Part shown: positions 37,306 through 47,125 of the stretch, in pieces | Numbering within the stretch: the stretch's first letter is position 1 | Layout: each line of letters starts with the position of its first letter | Source: Martelella alba | GTDB lineage: Bacteria; Pseudomonadota; Gammaproteobacteria; Enterobacterales; Enterobacteriaceae | Length of the DNA: 64,000 nucleotides | NCBI RefSeq assembly: GCF_005217455.1 | Contig: NZ_SZPQ01000006.1 | Coordinates: 124,001-188,000, forward strand | Reading direction: 5' to 3' | The notes under the pieces: model-generated | The model's database searches: none | Seen by the model: only the letters and a program-made list of their open reading frames with translations | Told to the model about the DNA's origin: nothing | Program-made: the position numbers and the translations under genes

Positions 37306-40020
37306 CTAAACGGCAGGAGGGGAGAGTCTGTCGGCCGCCTTAGGCTCCGCCGGACTGTCTTCCGGCAGCGCCGGCGGTTGCTCCATTGGCAGCCGGATAA
37401 CAAAATTGGCGCCGCCCCCAGGCCGATTACCCGCGCGGATAGATCCGTTATGCATTTCCACGATGGCTTTGCACACCGCCAGCCCGAGTCCCACCCCCGG
37501 AACGGCCGACTCTTTATGTCCGCGGGCGAATTTCTCGAAGATAAGCTGTTCCTGCCCCTCGGCGATGCCAGGGCCGCTATCCCAGACGGTAATTTCCAGC
37601 ATATCCTTTTGCGGCCGGGCGCGAATACCGATCTTCGCCTTGTCGCCGGCATATTTCAGCGCATTTTCCAGCAAGTTGGTGAATACCCGCTCTAGCAAGG
37701 GGCCGTCGACATTGATCAACAAAAGTTGCTCCGGCATATCCAGCTCGACCTGACGGCCGTCGAGCAACGGCTCAATTGTCTTCAGCGCGCAGCCTATCAC
37801 CTCGTCGAGCGCTATCCATTCGGCCCGCAGATTGATACCGCCCGATTGAATACGGGCCATATCCAGCAGATTGTTTACCAGCCGGATAGTGCTTAGGGTC
37901 TGCTGGCGAATCTGACTGGCCTGGGGCGCATAGCGCGATCCTTCCGCCGCCAGATCCAGCGTGAGAATTTCCGCCTGTCCGAACAATACCGTCAAAGGCG
38001 TGCGCAAATCATGGGACAAGGCGGCCAGCAGGGAATTACGCAGTTCTTCCCGCTCCGCCGCCAGACGCGAGCGTTCCTCCCGGCGGGTTAGCTCCATACG
38101 TTCCAGCGCGCCGGTCAACAGGAGGATAAAGGTCGCCAGCATGCGTTGTTGCTCTGGGATCATCAATTGCCGCAAGTTGGACGGCTCAATCACCAGCAGG
38201 CCTAAAACGGCGCCAGTGATTTTCAGCGGCAAAATTTGCCATGGCATACCCGGCAGAGTATCGGTGCCGGCTCCGGCCGGCAGCCCCTGATCGAAACTCC
38301 AGCGGGCGATGGCCTGATCGGGCGCGGACGTCAGGCTGGTTTCGCCGGCGGCGGCAAGCTCGCCATTTTCACGGGGCAAGAGCAAAGCGCTGCGCGCCTG
38401 CAAGGTCACTTCGATAATCCGCTGGCAGGAAGCGGCGATATCCCGCATGTTACGGGCGCTACTCAAGGCGCTGGACAATTCGTAGAGATGGCTGGCCCGT
38501 TGCTCCCGATAACGCGCCACTCTCGCCTGATAACGAACGCCGGCGGTCAGGTTGCCGATAATGATACCTACCGCCAGCATCACGCCAAAGGTCACCAGGT
38601 ATTGCACATCCGCTACCGCCACGGTGCCGGTGGGCGACACGAAGACCACATCGAATACCACGATGTTGAGCACCGTGGCCACCACCGAGGGCCAGCGGCC
38701 ATAACGCAAGGCCACCATCACCACCCCGAGGAGGTAGATCATGACCATATTGACGGCATTGACGCCCGACAACAGGCCCTTCCCGCCCAGCGTAATCAGA
38801 CCGCACAGCGCCACGGCGGCCAGGCAACCCCGCACCTGGACGCGCCACTTATCCAAAAAGGGACGGCCGTCCGGCAGCGGCCCGGACGGCACATCGCTGC
38901 GCTCGTCCAGCGCGACGACCACCAGATCCAGATCGGTGCCGCGCCGCCCCAGCCGTCTGGCGAAATCATCCCGCCGCCAGCGATGCGCCGGAGTGCGGCC
39001 AATCACGATCTTGCCGAGATTATGATCGCGGGCGTAGCGCAGTACCGCTTCGACTTCGTCGGGATCGGACAACGTGGCCGTTTCCGCCCCCAAATCCTGG
39101 GCCAGTTGCAACGTGCGCAGAATATCGCGACGGCGTGGCTCGGCCAGGCGATGGAGCACGGGCGTCTCCACATATACCGCGTGCCAGACGCTACCCAGCT
39201 TGGCCGCCAGCCGGGCGGCGGTCCGCACCAGCTTTTCGCTGCCGGTGTTGGCGCCGATGCACAGCAAAATGGCATCCCGGGTGTGCCAGACCTTTTCCCG
39301 CCCCTGGGCATCGCGCCAGGCGCGCATTTGCACATCCACCCGATCGGCGGTTCGGCGTAACGCCAGTTCCCGTAAGGCGAACAGATTGCCTTTGCGAAAG
39401 AAATTTTCAATGGCCCGCTCGGCGCGCTCGCCGACATACACTTTGCCCTCTTTCAATCGCTGGCGAAGATCATCGGGGGGCAAATCCACCAGCACCACCT
39501 CATCGGCGGCATCGAAGAAAGGGTCGGGCACGGTTTCACGGACGCGAATACCGGTGACGCCGCTGACGATATCGTTCAAGCTTTCCAGGTGCTGAACATT
39601 TACCGTGGTCATCACGTCGATACCGGCATTGAGCAATTCGTCAATATCCTGCCAGCGCTTGGGATGGCGCGATCCTCGCGCGTTGGTGTGCGCCAGCTCA
39701 TCCATAAGAATGACCGCCGGATGGCGGGCCAGCGCGGCGTCCAGATCGAATTCCTGATGACGATACCGGCCGGTGGCGCGGCGCGGCAGCACGTCCAATC
39801 CCCGCAATTGGGCCGCGGTATCCGTTCGGCCATGGGTTTCCACCACGCCCACCAAAACATCCAGCCCTTGGGCGCGCAAACGCCTGGCCTCCTGCAACAT
39901 CGCCCAGGTTTTACCCACTCCGGCGCAAGCGCCGAAGTAGATTTTCAATTTCCCGCGGCGATGATCGCCGGCTTGCAACAACAACGCGTCGGGATCGGGA
40001 CGCGGTTGCTCTTCGCTCAT
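37306..40020 (-). CDS. kdpD: Osmosensitive K+ channel sensor histidine kinase KdpD (orphan)
   Basis: 904 residues. N-terminal KdpD domain with FFGACAGVGKTW-like YFGACAGVGKTWAML, VVETHGR and MDELAHTNARGSRHPKRWQD; a universal-stress-type domain; four membrane helices (about 400-500); a GAF-like part; the histidine kinase with LSHDLRTPLTVLFGQAE (phospho-His), the N box NLLENALKYAG and VPGVGLGLAVCKAIVEMH. The start at the second of two adjacent ATGs aligns with E. coli KdpD. kdpABC should lie upstream and kdpE downstream, but neither is present: 5' is an ERIC-bearing gap and trehalase, 3' is the csu cluster. Confidence 0.95.
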   Translation of the reverse strand: MSEEQPRPDPDALLLQAGDHRRGKLKIYFGACAGVGKTWAMLQEARRLRAQGLDVLVGVVETHGRTDTAAQLRGLDVLPRRATGRYRHQEFDLDAALARHPAVILMDELAHTNARGSRHPKRWQDIDELLNAGIDVMTTVNVQHLESLNDIVSGVTGIRVRETVPDPFFDAADEVVLVDLPPDDLRQRLKEGKVYVGERAERAIENFFRKGNLFALRELALRRTADRVDVQMRAWRDAQGREKVWHTRDAILLCIGANTGSEKLVRTAARLAAKLGSVWHAVYVETPVLHRLAEPRRRDILRTLQLAQDLGAETATLSDPDEVEAVLRYARDHNLGKIVIGRTPAHRWRRDDFARRLGRRGTDLDLVVVALDERSDVPSGPLPDGRPFLDKWRVQVRGCLAAVALCGLITLGGKGLLSGVNAVNMVMIYLLGVVMVALRYGRWPSVVATVLNIVVFDVVFVSPTGTVAVADVQYLVTFGVMLAVGIIIGNLTAGVRYQARVARYREQRASHLYELSSALSSARNMRDIAASCQRIIEVTLQARSALLLPRENGELAAAGETSLTSAPDQAIARWSFDQGLPAGAGTDTLPGMPWQILPLKITGAVLGLLVIEPSNLRQLMIPEQQRMLATFILLLTGALERMELTRREERSRLAAEREELRNSLLAALSHDLRTPLTVLFGQAEILTLDLAAEGSRYAPQASQIRQQTLSTIRLVNNLLDMARIQSGGINLRAEWIALDEVIGCALKTIEPLLDGRQVELDMPEQLLLINVDGPLLERVFTNLLENALKYAGDKAKIGIRARPQKDMLEITVWDSGPGIAEGQEQLIFEKFARGHKESAVPGVGLGLAVCKAIVEMHNGSIRAGNRPGGGANFVIRLPMEQPPALPEDSPAEPKAADRLSPPAV

Positions 40021-40023
40021 CAT

Positions 40024-40621
40024 GTCTCCTTGGGGGGCCGGCCAATCGCTCATCCCGTATAACTGAGTCTAGGCGCCGCGCCGCAAATGCAGTGTAAAAT
40101 TATTGATGCCGGATATACAAAAAATATAAAGAGACGCGCTTGGCGTCACCCGCCGTATCCTCCGCCCCACGGCAACGGTTTGCGTCATGCCGCCGCCCCG
40201 CGATCGCCGTGACGCTATATGGACGGCGTATGACCCACTTATCGGCGTTATCGCCTGGTCCGCCGCCGAAAATACCTGCCCGCCTTCGCGATATTTTCAT
40301 CTGTTCTGGCCATCCTGTAAAATAATGCCAGGCGGTTATCTCTATCTCTCAAAAATACCTTTTTTTTGATTTCGGCAAAACCTTGATACCGGATGAATAA
40401 TAACAACACAAATTGAAAATCAAATTTTCGCTGGGATAATCTTATTTATATTTTAAATTCTTGAGATAATCACAGGCAGGCAAATCTGGAAACCTTCACT
40501 ATACTTTAAATACTTTGAGTTCCATCGCGGCGGCAAGTTTGATTGCGCGCGGTGACGGAAATAGCCCTTTCTTACATCACCAGATAAAAGGGGAAATCTT
40601 ATCGACAAATCAACCTTACCC
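40024..40621. other. Intergenic region between kdpD and the trehalase gene
   Basis: About 600 bases, AT-rich from 40360 to 40480, probably holding divergent promoters. It contains one ERIC-end fragment (separate entry). I found no remnant of kdpC, kdpE or another gene. Confidence 0.5.
40500..40545. repeat. ERIC half-element
   Basis: TATACTTTAAATACTTTGAG followed by ttccatcgcggcggcaag matches the left end of the complete ERIC copy at 17989. The other end is missing, so this is a decayed copy upstream of the trehalase gene. Confidence 0.7.
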
Positions 40622-42283
40622 GTGAGCGCGCCGGGCGGCGCCGGGCTGAAACGACGCAAGCACTGTGAACCGAAACCGGTGTCCATTGGCGGCTTACCGA
40701 TCTCAGATGAACTTAGCCCGGCGGATCGCTACGCCGAATTGTTCGACGCGGTACAAATGTCGCGGGTGTTCCCCGACAGCAAAACCTTTGTCGACTGCGC
40801 GCCTAAGATCGCGCCGGCGGACATTCTGGCCCGCTACCGGAAACAATCCCAACAACCCGGTTTTAACCTGGGCGATTTCGTCAAGGCGCATTTTACGCCG
40901 CCGTCTGTCCATGCCAGCCATTATGTGGCGGATCCCAATCAAAATATCATCGAACATATTGACGGCCTGTGGCAAGTGCTTATCCGCCAGCCCGACGAGC
41001 ATCCCGAACAGTCGTCGTTATTGCCCTTGCCGGAGCCCTATGTGGTGCCCGGCGGCCGGTTCGGCGAAATTTATTATTGGGATTCCTATTTTACCATGTT
41101 GGGGCTGTCCGCCAGCGGACGAAACGATCTGCTACGCCATATGGCGAATAATTTTGCCTATCTTATCGATCATTACGGCCATATTCCCAACGGCAATCGG
41201 ACCTATTACCTGAGCCGTTCGCAACCGCCGGTTTTTGCTTTGATGGTGGAATTGTTTGAAACGGAAGACATCAGCGCGGCGGAACATTACCTACCGCAAC
41301 TGCGTAAAGAATATCGCTACTGGATGGACGAAGCCGATTCCCTCAAACCGGGGGAAGCCGAGCGCCACGTGGTTAAACTGCCGGGCGGCGAAATCCTGAA
41401 CCGCTATTGGGATGATCGCGATACGCCCAGGGACGAATCCTATCGGGAAGATGTCGAAACCGCCCGCAGCGCATCCCGCCCGGCCATGGAAATCTACCGC
41501 GATCTTCGTGCCGGCGCCGCCTCGGGCTGGGACTACTCTTCCCGATGGTTCGGCGATCCGATGGATATCAGCACTATCCGCACCACGGCGATTTTGCCGG
41601 TGGATCTCAATAGTTTTCTTTACAAACTGGAAGCCACCATCGCCGATTTATCGGCCAGAACCGGTGATCATGCCGCGGCCAAAGCGTTCGGCGAACACGC
41701 CGCGGCCCGGCGCTCGGCCATGGATGCATGGCTATGGGACCCGGACAATGGCGTATTCACCGATTATGACTGGCGGTTATCCCGCCGTTGCGCCCTATCC
41801 TCCGCTTGCGCCGCACCGCTTTTTGTCGGCATGGCGCGGCCGGATCAGGCGGCCGCCGTGGCTAAAGCGATTACCGACAGGCTGCTGTATCCCGGCGGGA
41901 TCATGACCACGCTGGCGGATAACGGCCAGCAATGGGATAAACCCAATGGCTGGGCGCCGTTGCAATGGATGGCGGTCCAAGGGTTAATCCGTTACGGCGA
42001 AAACACCCTGGCGGAAACCATCGCCGACCGCTGGCTAAATACCGTGGGCGAGCACTACCGGCAGTCGAGCAAACTGGTGGAAAAATACGATATCTCCGGG
42101 CGACAGGGAGCCAAGGGCGGCGGCGGCGGGGAATATCCCCTGCAAGATGGGTTCGGTTGGACCAACGGCGTGGTGCGAAAGCTATTGACCCAATTTTGCG
42201 ATCATGCCACACAGCGGGCCTGCGCCAATCCTGGCGATGGCGTCCCGCCGCCAGCCGCCGGCAACGAGCGGCCCAACGTATAA
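40622..42283 (+). CDS. treF: Cytoplasmic alpha,alpha-trehalase TreF (GH37)
   Basis: 553 residues, no signal peptide. Hydrolyses trehalose to two glucoses. Both trehalase signatures are present: PGGRFGEIYYWDSYFTMLGL and QWDKPNGWAPLQWMA; DYSSRWFGD and GGGGEYPLQDGFGWTNGV complete the active site. Colinear with E. coli TreF over nearly its full length, with an extra Pro-rich tail. The start is assigned to a GTG; the good aggggaaa ribosome site lies about 25 bases upstream, too far for this GTG and well placed only for a non-standard ATC at 40601. First gene of an operon with a sugar dehydrogenase. Confidence 0.93.
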   Translation: MSAPGGAGLKRRKHCEPKPVSIGGLPISDELSPADRYAELFDAVQMSRVFPDSKTFVDCAPKIAPADILARYRKQSQQPGFNLGDFVKAHFTPPSVHASHYVADPNQNIIEHIDGLWQVLIRQPDEHPEQSSLLPLPEPYVVPGGRFGEIYYWDSYFTMLGLSASGRNDLLRHMANNFAYLIDHYGHIPNGNRTYYLSRSQPPVFALMVELFETEDISAAEHYLPQLRKEYRYWMDEADSLKPGEAERHVVKLPGGEILNRYWDDRDTPRDESYREDVETARSASRPAMEIYRDLRAGAASGWDYSSRWFGDPMDISTIRTTAILPVDLNSFLYKLEATIADLSARTGDHAAAKAFGEHAAARRSAMDAWLWDPDNGVFTDYDWRLSRRCALSSACAAPLFVGMARPDQAAAVAKAITDRLLYPGGIMTTLADNGQQWDKPNGWAPLQWMAVQGLIRYGENTLAETIADRWLNTVGEHYRQSSKLVEKYDISGRQGAKGGGGGEYPLQDGFGWTNGVVRKLLTQFCDHATQRACANPGDGVPPPAAGNERPNV

Positions 42284-42326
42284 CACGTCGACAACTATAC
42301 AAACTAGACAATAAAGGAGAGCTCTT

Positions 42327-43097
42327 ATGCAAAATTTGCAAGGACAAGTCGCGCTGGTCACCGGCAGCGCGCAAGGCATCGGCAAAGCCATCGCGCTACG
42401 CCTGGCGCAGGAAGGCGCGGATATCGTCATCGTGGATCGCAACGATGACAGCCGGGCCGAAGAGGTGCTGGGGGAAATCAAGGCCCTCGGTCGTCGGGTC
42501 GTGGTTGATGCCGGTGATATCGGCCGGGTGGACGACATTCAGCGCATCATCCGTGACAGCGCTGCCCAACTGGGTCGGCTGGACATTCTGGTTAACAACG
42601 CCGGGATCGAACACAATGCCTCGTTCATCGACATTGCCGAAGCGGATTACGATGCGGTGCTGGATGTCAATCTCAAGGGAACTTTTTTCATGACCCAGGC
42701 CTTTGTGCGGCATTTGCGCTCCGCCAATCGCCCCGGCCGCATCATCAATGTCAGCTCAGTGCATGAGGAACTGCCTTTCCCGCATTTCACCACTTATTGC
42801 GCCTCCAAGGGCGGGCTGAAAATGCTGATGCGCAACTTGGCCATCGAGCTGGCGCCTTTCGGCATCACAGTCAACAATATCGCGCCCGGCGCCATTGAAA
42901 CGCCGATCAACACCCGGCTGATGCACAGTCCCGAACTGCTCAAAGCGCTCATCGGCAATATCCCGCTGGGACGACTGGGCAAACCGGAAGACGTGGCCGG
43001 CATGGCGGCCTATCTGGCCGGACCGGATGCGGCCTACGTCACGGGCGCCACCATGGTGGTGGATGGCGGATTGTTGTGGAACTACTCAGAGCAATAA
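42327..43097 (+). CDS. SDR-family oxidoreductase, glucose-1-dehydrogenase-like
   Basis: 256 residues. Classical short-chain dehydrogenase: cofactor motif TGSAQGIG (residues 13-20), NNAG, catalytic Ser in NVSSVHEELPFPHFTTYCASKGG (S, Y and K all present), and C-terminal YVTGATMVVDGGLLWNY. The IVDRN acidic residue after strand 2 favours NAD. Many such proteins are glucose 1-dehydrogenases; location 43 bases after trehalase fits a path trehalose to glucose to gluconolactone. A strong aaaggag site precedes the ATG. Confidence 0.85.
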   Translation: MQNLQGQVALVTGSAQGIGKAIALRLAQEGADIVIVDRNDDSRAEEVLGEIKALGRRVVVDAGDIGRVDDIQRIIRDSAAQLGRLDILVNNAGIEHNASFIDIAEADYDAVLDVNLKGTFFMTQAFVRHLRSANRPGRIINVSSVHEELPFPHFTTYCASKGGLKMLMRNLAIELAPFGITVNNIAPGAIETPINTRLMHSPELLKALIGNIPLGRLGKPEDVAGMAAYLAGPDAAYVTGATMVVDGGLLWNYSEQ

Positions 43098-43316
43098 CCC
43101 CCCTCACCACGATATCCCGATAAGAGACAAGAAGTCTCTGGTATATTCCCCCGCAGGGTATCAAGGGGGTAACCGGAATAAGGGCATTCCGCCGGCAAAA
43201 AGGCCGCCTGAGGGCAAGCGGATAAACCGCCTTATCCCGGGCGCGGGTGTATGGGAATGATAAACCGCTATTCTTCGTCCGAGGGTTTCAAAAAAAAGAC
43301 AGTTTATTGTGAGACC

Positions 43317-43733
43317 ATGAAAATGTTTTTTGGTCGTCGCGTCACCCTATACTACGTTAAATATCAACGGGAAAATTTTAGAACGTTTACTTATTGATAC
43401 CGGCGCGGGAGGAGGCCTACACTTAAAAGATAGTGCGCTGCTGATTTACCAGGCCACTTTGCAAAATAGGTAGCAACATCTCAATTCGCCGACGCTTACG
43501 GTACGGTGCGAAAGACCAATCTCTACAACGCACCCGCTCTCATTATCAATGGCGTAAGGATAGAGAATGTCCCTCTTACCACTTTCATGATGTGGGGAAC
43601 AATGACGGCACCCCGCCGTAAACGCGCCGCTATTTCGCAATCGGGCCATAGGCGCCGGGCACCAGGACGGGCTAAATCAGCATTTGCTTACGCGGGGGGA
43701 GTCTCTTGGGTAACTTTGCCGTCAAGGCGATAA
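43317..43733 (+). pseudogene. Broken retropepsin-like aspartic protease
   Basis: Fragments in different frames together resemble a small retropepsin-type aspartic protease. In one frame (from about 43354) it reads LNINGKILERLLIDTGAGGG, with the D-T-G active-site triad, and ends at a stop near 43469. In a second frame it continues as YGTVRKTNLYNAPALIINGV followed by RIENVPLTTF, the usual C-terminal flap region. At least one frameshift and a stop separate them. Lies on the 3' side of tRNA-Pro. Identity comes from motif reading only. Confidence 0.6.
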
Positions 43734-43835
43734 GTGATATCGGGGAAAACAAAAAAACAGCAAGTCTGAATAACATGCTGTTTTTATTGCACTTGACAAC
43801 CCCGTCAGAAGATATGGACGGAGCGTCGGGGAATT

Positions 43836-43912
43836 TGGTCGGTGAGAGAGGATTTGAACCTCCGACCCACACGTCCCGAACGTGTTGCGCTACCAGGCTG
43901 CGCTACTCACCG
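43836..43912 (-). tRNA. proK: tRNA-Pro (anticodon CGG)
   Basis: 77 bases with encoded CCA. The acceptor stem CGGTGAG pairs with CTCACCG; D-arm with AGCGCAGCCTGGTAGCGC; anticodon stem CACGT/ACGTG around loop TTCGGGA; T-loop GGTTCAAATCC. Near-identical in layout to E. coli proK. Confidence 0.97.
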
Positions 43913-44076
43913 AGTGCGGCGCATATTACTGCGGCCGCCACTATGCGTCAATCCCTTTTTTTATTAATGAATACCGATTGTTTACAAAGCATGCATCCCC
44001 GCTTTTCGGCGCCAGACAAGGACATGGCGCCATCACCCGGCCTCAAGACCTAAAACCGTCGGGCCAGGCATGAGGG

Positions 44077-45762
44077 CTATAGCGTTGATTCCGGCGCGGG
44101 CCCGGCGCACCAGTTGTTGGCCGCCTTGATGCCGCCGTTGGGCGAGGTATACCCCAGACAGCCGAGCAGAGAATCGAAAATCTCCTCATGGCGGTGTGTT
44201 ACTCCGGCCCGTTGCTGCGCCCGCAGGCTATCGAAGGCCGCGCGACGCCCGGCATCGGCCAGGAATTTGTCGGACGCCCAGACCAGCAGCGGTACGCGGA
44301 ACTGTTCCGACGGCGCCATATTGCGCGGCGTACCGTGCAGATGATGATTCTCGTCAATGGATTCGCCATGATCCGCGGCGTAAAACACCAAGGCCTTCCT
44401 GTCTCGGACTTCATCAAACACCTTGTCAATAAAACTGTCCACATAAAGCACGCTGTTGTCATAGGCATTGATCAGTTGCGCCTTGCTGCAAGCCTGATCG
44501 ACGCTGGTGCACTCCGGCTGATAACGGGCATAGCCGCGCGGATAACGCTGTGAATAGAGATAATGGGAACCTTTGGTATGGAGGATGATCAGATGCTTGC
44601 CGCGGGGATGCCTATCGAGAGACGCGCGCATCTCGCCAATCAGCAGCATGTCGTCGACGGTTTTGCCTTCGTTGCGCTTTTCCGCGCCGATCATCTCGCG
44701 AAACGTAAACTGATCGGCGTCGGTATTGTTATAAAACCAGACTTCACTTTGCATAGCGAACAGCTCGGAACTGAACCCCAGCGCATGCATCACCGAAAAA
44801 ACGTTTTTCTCCTTGAGCGTGCGTTGCGGGTTATCCGCCGTTCCCCCTTCACGCACAAACATGCACCGCAAGGACAGTTTGGTGGCCGTATCGCAGGAAT
44901 GGCCACGGAAGGCCACCAGATTCCGCTCGGCGGACAGTTTCGGCGTGGTATCCCTTCCATACCCCAACAATCCCATATGATCCCAGCGGGTGGTTTCGCC
45001 GATGATAAACACGACATGGGTGTCATCGATACCGGCCGGCGGAAGATAAGTAAAGTGCCGTCCAGGATCGTAAAGCGAAGCGTTATCCTGCCGCTCATCC
45101 CACTGGGCATAGGCGAACAGGCCGAGCGCGGCCAACCAGTTCACCGGTAAATAGGAATGGGCGATAATGCCCCCGTAACTGGGCAAATCGATATTGGTCA
45201 GCTTTTCCTTAAGATTCTGCGCTTTTTCCTGATAACGCACCGGCAGCCAAATTAACGCGATAACCATCAGTAAGCCCGCCAACGGCCCAAACCGCTGGCC
45301 GGGCGTTTTCAACTGGTGTAACAGCATCCCCTGGTCCGGGCCTTTCCAGATGTAAATTAACGGTAAGATACTGACCGCCGCCATCCACAAATAAAAATGA
45401 AGCCCGATGACTTCCTTGGATAAGTCGGTATCCGTGGTCATCACCGAGGCGATAATGCCATAGCCTATCACCACGTTGAAATGGGTCATGTAATAGCTGG
45501 CGGCGGCGGAAACCAGCAGCAACAGGGTGGCGGCGCTCCGGTAGAAATAATGCCCCCCAAGCGATATCAGCCTCATCAGGAGAAAGGTGCTGAGAATGGC
45601 GGCGGACACTTCTGTCGCTGCAATGGCCAGATTGGCCGGCGATGCGGTTGGGTGTAGCCGGTCGAAACGCCGAACGAATACCGACAGATTGAGAAAAAGT
45701 CCGATATATACCGCAAGAAAAATTGAAAGCCGATGTTGCAAAAGTGGTTTGACTAACGTCAT
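44077..45762 (-). CDS. eptB: Kdo2-lipid A phosphoethanolamine transferase EptB
   Basis: 561 residues. About five N-terminal membrane helices and a periplasmic sulfatase-fold domain. Nucleophile region VVFIIGETTRWDHMGLLGYGRDTTPKL (Thr in ETTR), SCDTATKLSLRCMFVREGG, HLIILHTKGSHYLYSQRYP, and metal site VFYAADHGESIDENHHLHGTP. It adds phosphoethanolamine to the outer Kdo of LPS, lowering negative charge. The start was set 33 bases inside the frame so that the N terminus matches E. coli EptB; ribosome sites are weak at both choices. Monocistronic. Confidence 0.92.
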   Translation of the reverse strand: MTLVKPLLQHRLSIFLAVYIGLFLNLSVFVRRFDRLHPTASPANLAIAATEVSAAILSTFLLMRLISLGGHYFYRSAATLLLLVSAAASYYMTHFNVVIGYGIIASVMTTDTDLSKEVIGLHFYLWMAAVSILPLIYIWKGPDQGMLLHQLKTPGQRFGPLAGLLMVIALIWLPVRYQEKAQNLKEKLTNIDLPSYGGIIAHSYLPVNWLAALGLFAYAQWDERQDNASLYDPGRHFTYLPPAGIDDTHVVFIIGETTRWDHMGLLGYGRDTTPKLSAERNLVAFRGHSCDTATKLSLRCMFVREGGTADNPQRTLKEKNVFSVMHALGFSSELFAMQSEVWFYNNTDADQFTFREMIGAEKRNEGKTVDDMLLIGEMRASLDRHPRGKHLIILHTKGSHYLYSQRYPRGYARYQPECTSVDQACSKAQLINAYDNSVLYVDSFIDKVFDEVRDRKALVFYAADHGESIDENHHLHGTPRNMAPSEQFRVPLLVWASDKFLADAGRRAAFDSLRAQQRAGVTHRHEEIFDSLLGCLGYTSPNGGIKAANNWCAGPAPESTL

Positions 45763-45887
45763 CGTTGGAAAAGTCCCGGCGAATCCAAAAAACACACTGA
45801 TTTATTGTTATTACTGAAATTTTTAGCAACAGATAAGACCGTTACGAGAAATCAGCGCTAACGACGGAGTAAAAAAGAAGAGGAATT

Positions 45888-46040
45888 ATGCGTTTTAAGA
45901 CAAGGAAAGCGTTAAGAAGTTTTACCAAAGATTGCGCCAAGCCGCAAAATTCACGTCATACCGTCACGCCCGGCATGGTAGCGCCGGGCGTTATGGACAA
46001 ACCGGCCGGTCATACGCCGAAGCGTTCGCCGACCGGATAG
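45888..46040 (+). CDS. Possible 50-residue basic protein with strong ribosome site
   Basis: MRFKTRKALRSFTKDCAKPQ is the start of a 50-codon frame ending at TAG, preceded by gaagaggaatt, an excellent ribosome site six bases before the ATG. Product is basic, without a membrane segment; I do not recognise it. Transcribed divergently from eptB and convergent with ohr. Contains a GCCCGGC/GCCGGGC inverted repeat (45968-45989). Confidence 0.45.
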   Translation: MRFKTRKALRSFTKDCAKPQNSRHTVTPGMVAPGVMDKPAGHTPKRSPTG

Positions 46041-46049
46041 GCAGACGGT

Positions 46050-46478
46050 TTAGCTGATAATATTGAGTTTGACATCAATATTGTTGCGGGTGGCATTGGA
46101 GTAAGGGCAGACAACATGCGCCTTTTTGACCAAATCTTCCGCCACCGCGCGATCCACGCCAGGGAGATGGATATCCAGTTGGGCTTCGATGGCAAAACCG
46201 GTGGGGACGGGACCGATGCCCACTGTGCCTTCGATAAAGGCCTCGGCCGGCAGTTTGACCTTTTCCTGTGAAGCCACATGCTTTAGCGCGCCGAGAAAGC
46301 AGGCGGAATAGCCGGCGGCGAACAATTGCTCCGGATTGGTAAACGCCCCGCCCAGTCCGCCCATTTCTTTGGGAACACCCAATTTAACATCCAGCACGCC
46401 ATCGGATGAAGTGGCTCGTCCGTCACGTCCGCCGGTCGCTTTGGCTTTGGCTCGATACAGCACTTTTTCAATGGACAT
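46050..46478 (-). CDS. ohr: Organic hydroperoxide resistance peroxidase Ohr (OsmC family)
   Basis: 142 residues. Thiol peroxidase that reduces organic hydroperoxides in the cytoplasm. The two catalytic cysteines are in [16 protein letters not shown] (about residue 60) and [20 protein letters not shown] (about 124). Ohr rather than OsmC by the N-terminal [17 protein letters not shown]. Lies downstream of the ohrR-type regulator on the same strand, with a 215-base gap that probably carries its promoter. Confidence 0.93.
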   Translation of the reverse strand: MSIEKVLYRAKAKATGGRDGRATSSDGVLDVKLGVPKEMGGLGGAFTNPEQLFAAGYSACFLGALKHVASQEKVKLPAEAFIEGTVGIGPVPTGFAIEAQLDIHLPGVDRAVAEDLVKKAHVVCPYSNATRNNIDVKLNIIS

Positions 46479-46693
46479 TGTGTTTTCCTCTTACGTTATG
46501 GTGGGTGTCTCGGTTTCCCGGAGCCTTTTAACACGCTGATTTACCGAGTTAAACGACTTCAAATCTTTTGGCGCGCCGCCCTGGGAACCCGAAAATATTC
46601 ACTAGCTATTAAATCGCTTGCAATATAAATGCCGGGACACTTATTATTATAGCGCATACCGGCAAGATGGCTGTGGCTAGTGCCCGCCCGGCA

Positions 46694-47125
46694 TTACCAT
46701 TGGGACAATTGCGCCCGTAATTGCTCAAGCTGACGTTTCAAATCCGCCAGTTTTTCCGCGCCGCACGCCGTAGCGCACAACACATCGTCCGGTACCGAGC
46801 GCGCCATTTCCTGCAAGTCCCGCCCCTGCTCGGTCAACCGGATGATCACCTGCCGTTCATCTTCGGCCGAGCGCGATCGTAACAAAAGACCGGCGGCTTC
46901 AAGCCGCTTGAGCAATGGCGTTAATGTCGCGGAATCAAGGAACAACCTCTCGCCGATTTCCGATACCATCATGTCATCCCGTTCCCATAGCACCAGCATA
47001 ACCAGATATTGCGGATAGGTCAGGTTCAATTTGGCCAGCAATTTTCGATAAACCTTGTTCAGCGCCAGATTGACTGAGTAAAGTGCGAAGCAGAATTGCT
47101 GATCCAGCGCCATCGAAAATGCCAT
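46694..47125 (-). CDS. ohrR: MarR-family peroxide-sensing repressor OhrR
   Basis: 143 residues. Winged-helix MarR fold with the N-terminal reactive Cys in [62 protein letters not shown] (recognition helix) and the wing [13 protein letters not shown]. OhrR proteins repress ohr until the Cys is oxidised by organic peroxide. Pairing with ohr supports the call. Confidence 0.9.
   Translation of the reverse strand: MAFSMALDQQFCFALYSVNLALNKVYRKLLAKLNLTYPQYLVMLVLWERDDMMVSEIGERLFLDSATLTPLLKRLEAAGLLLRSRSAEDERQVIIRLTEQGRDLQEMARSVPDDVLCATACGAEKLADLKRQLEQLRAQLSQW

Noticed and set aside
45968-45989. Inverted repeat GCCCGGC/GCCGGGC as ohr terminator
   Set aside because: No T-run on either strand and it lies inside the small + strand frame.
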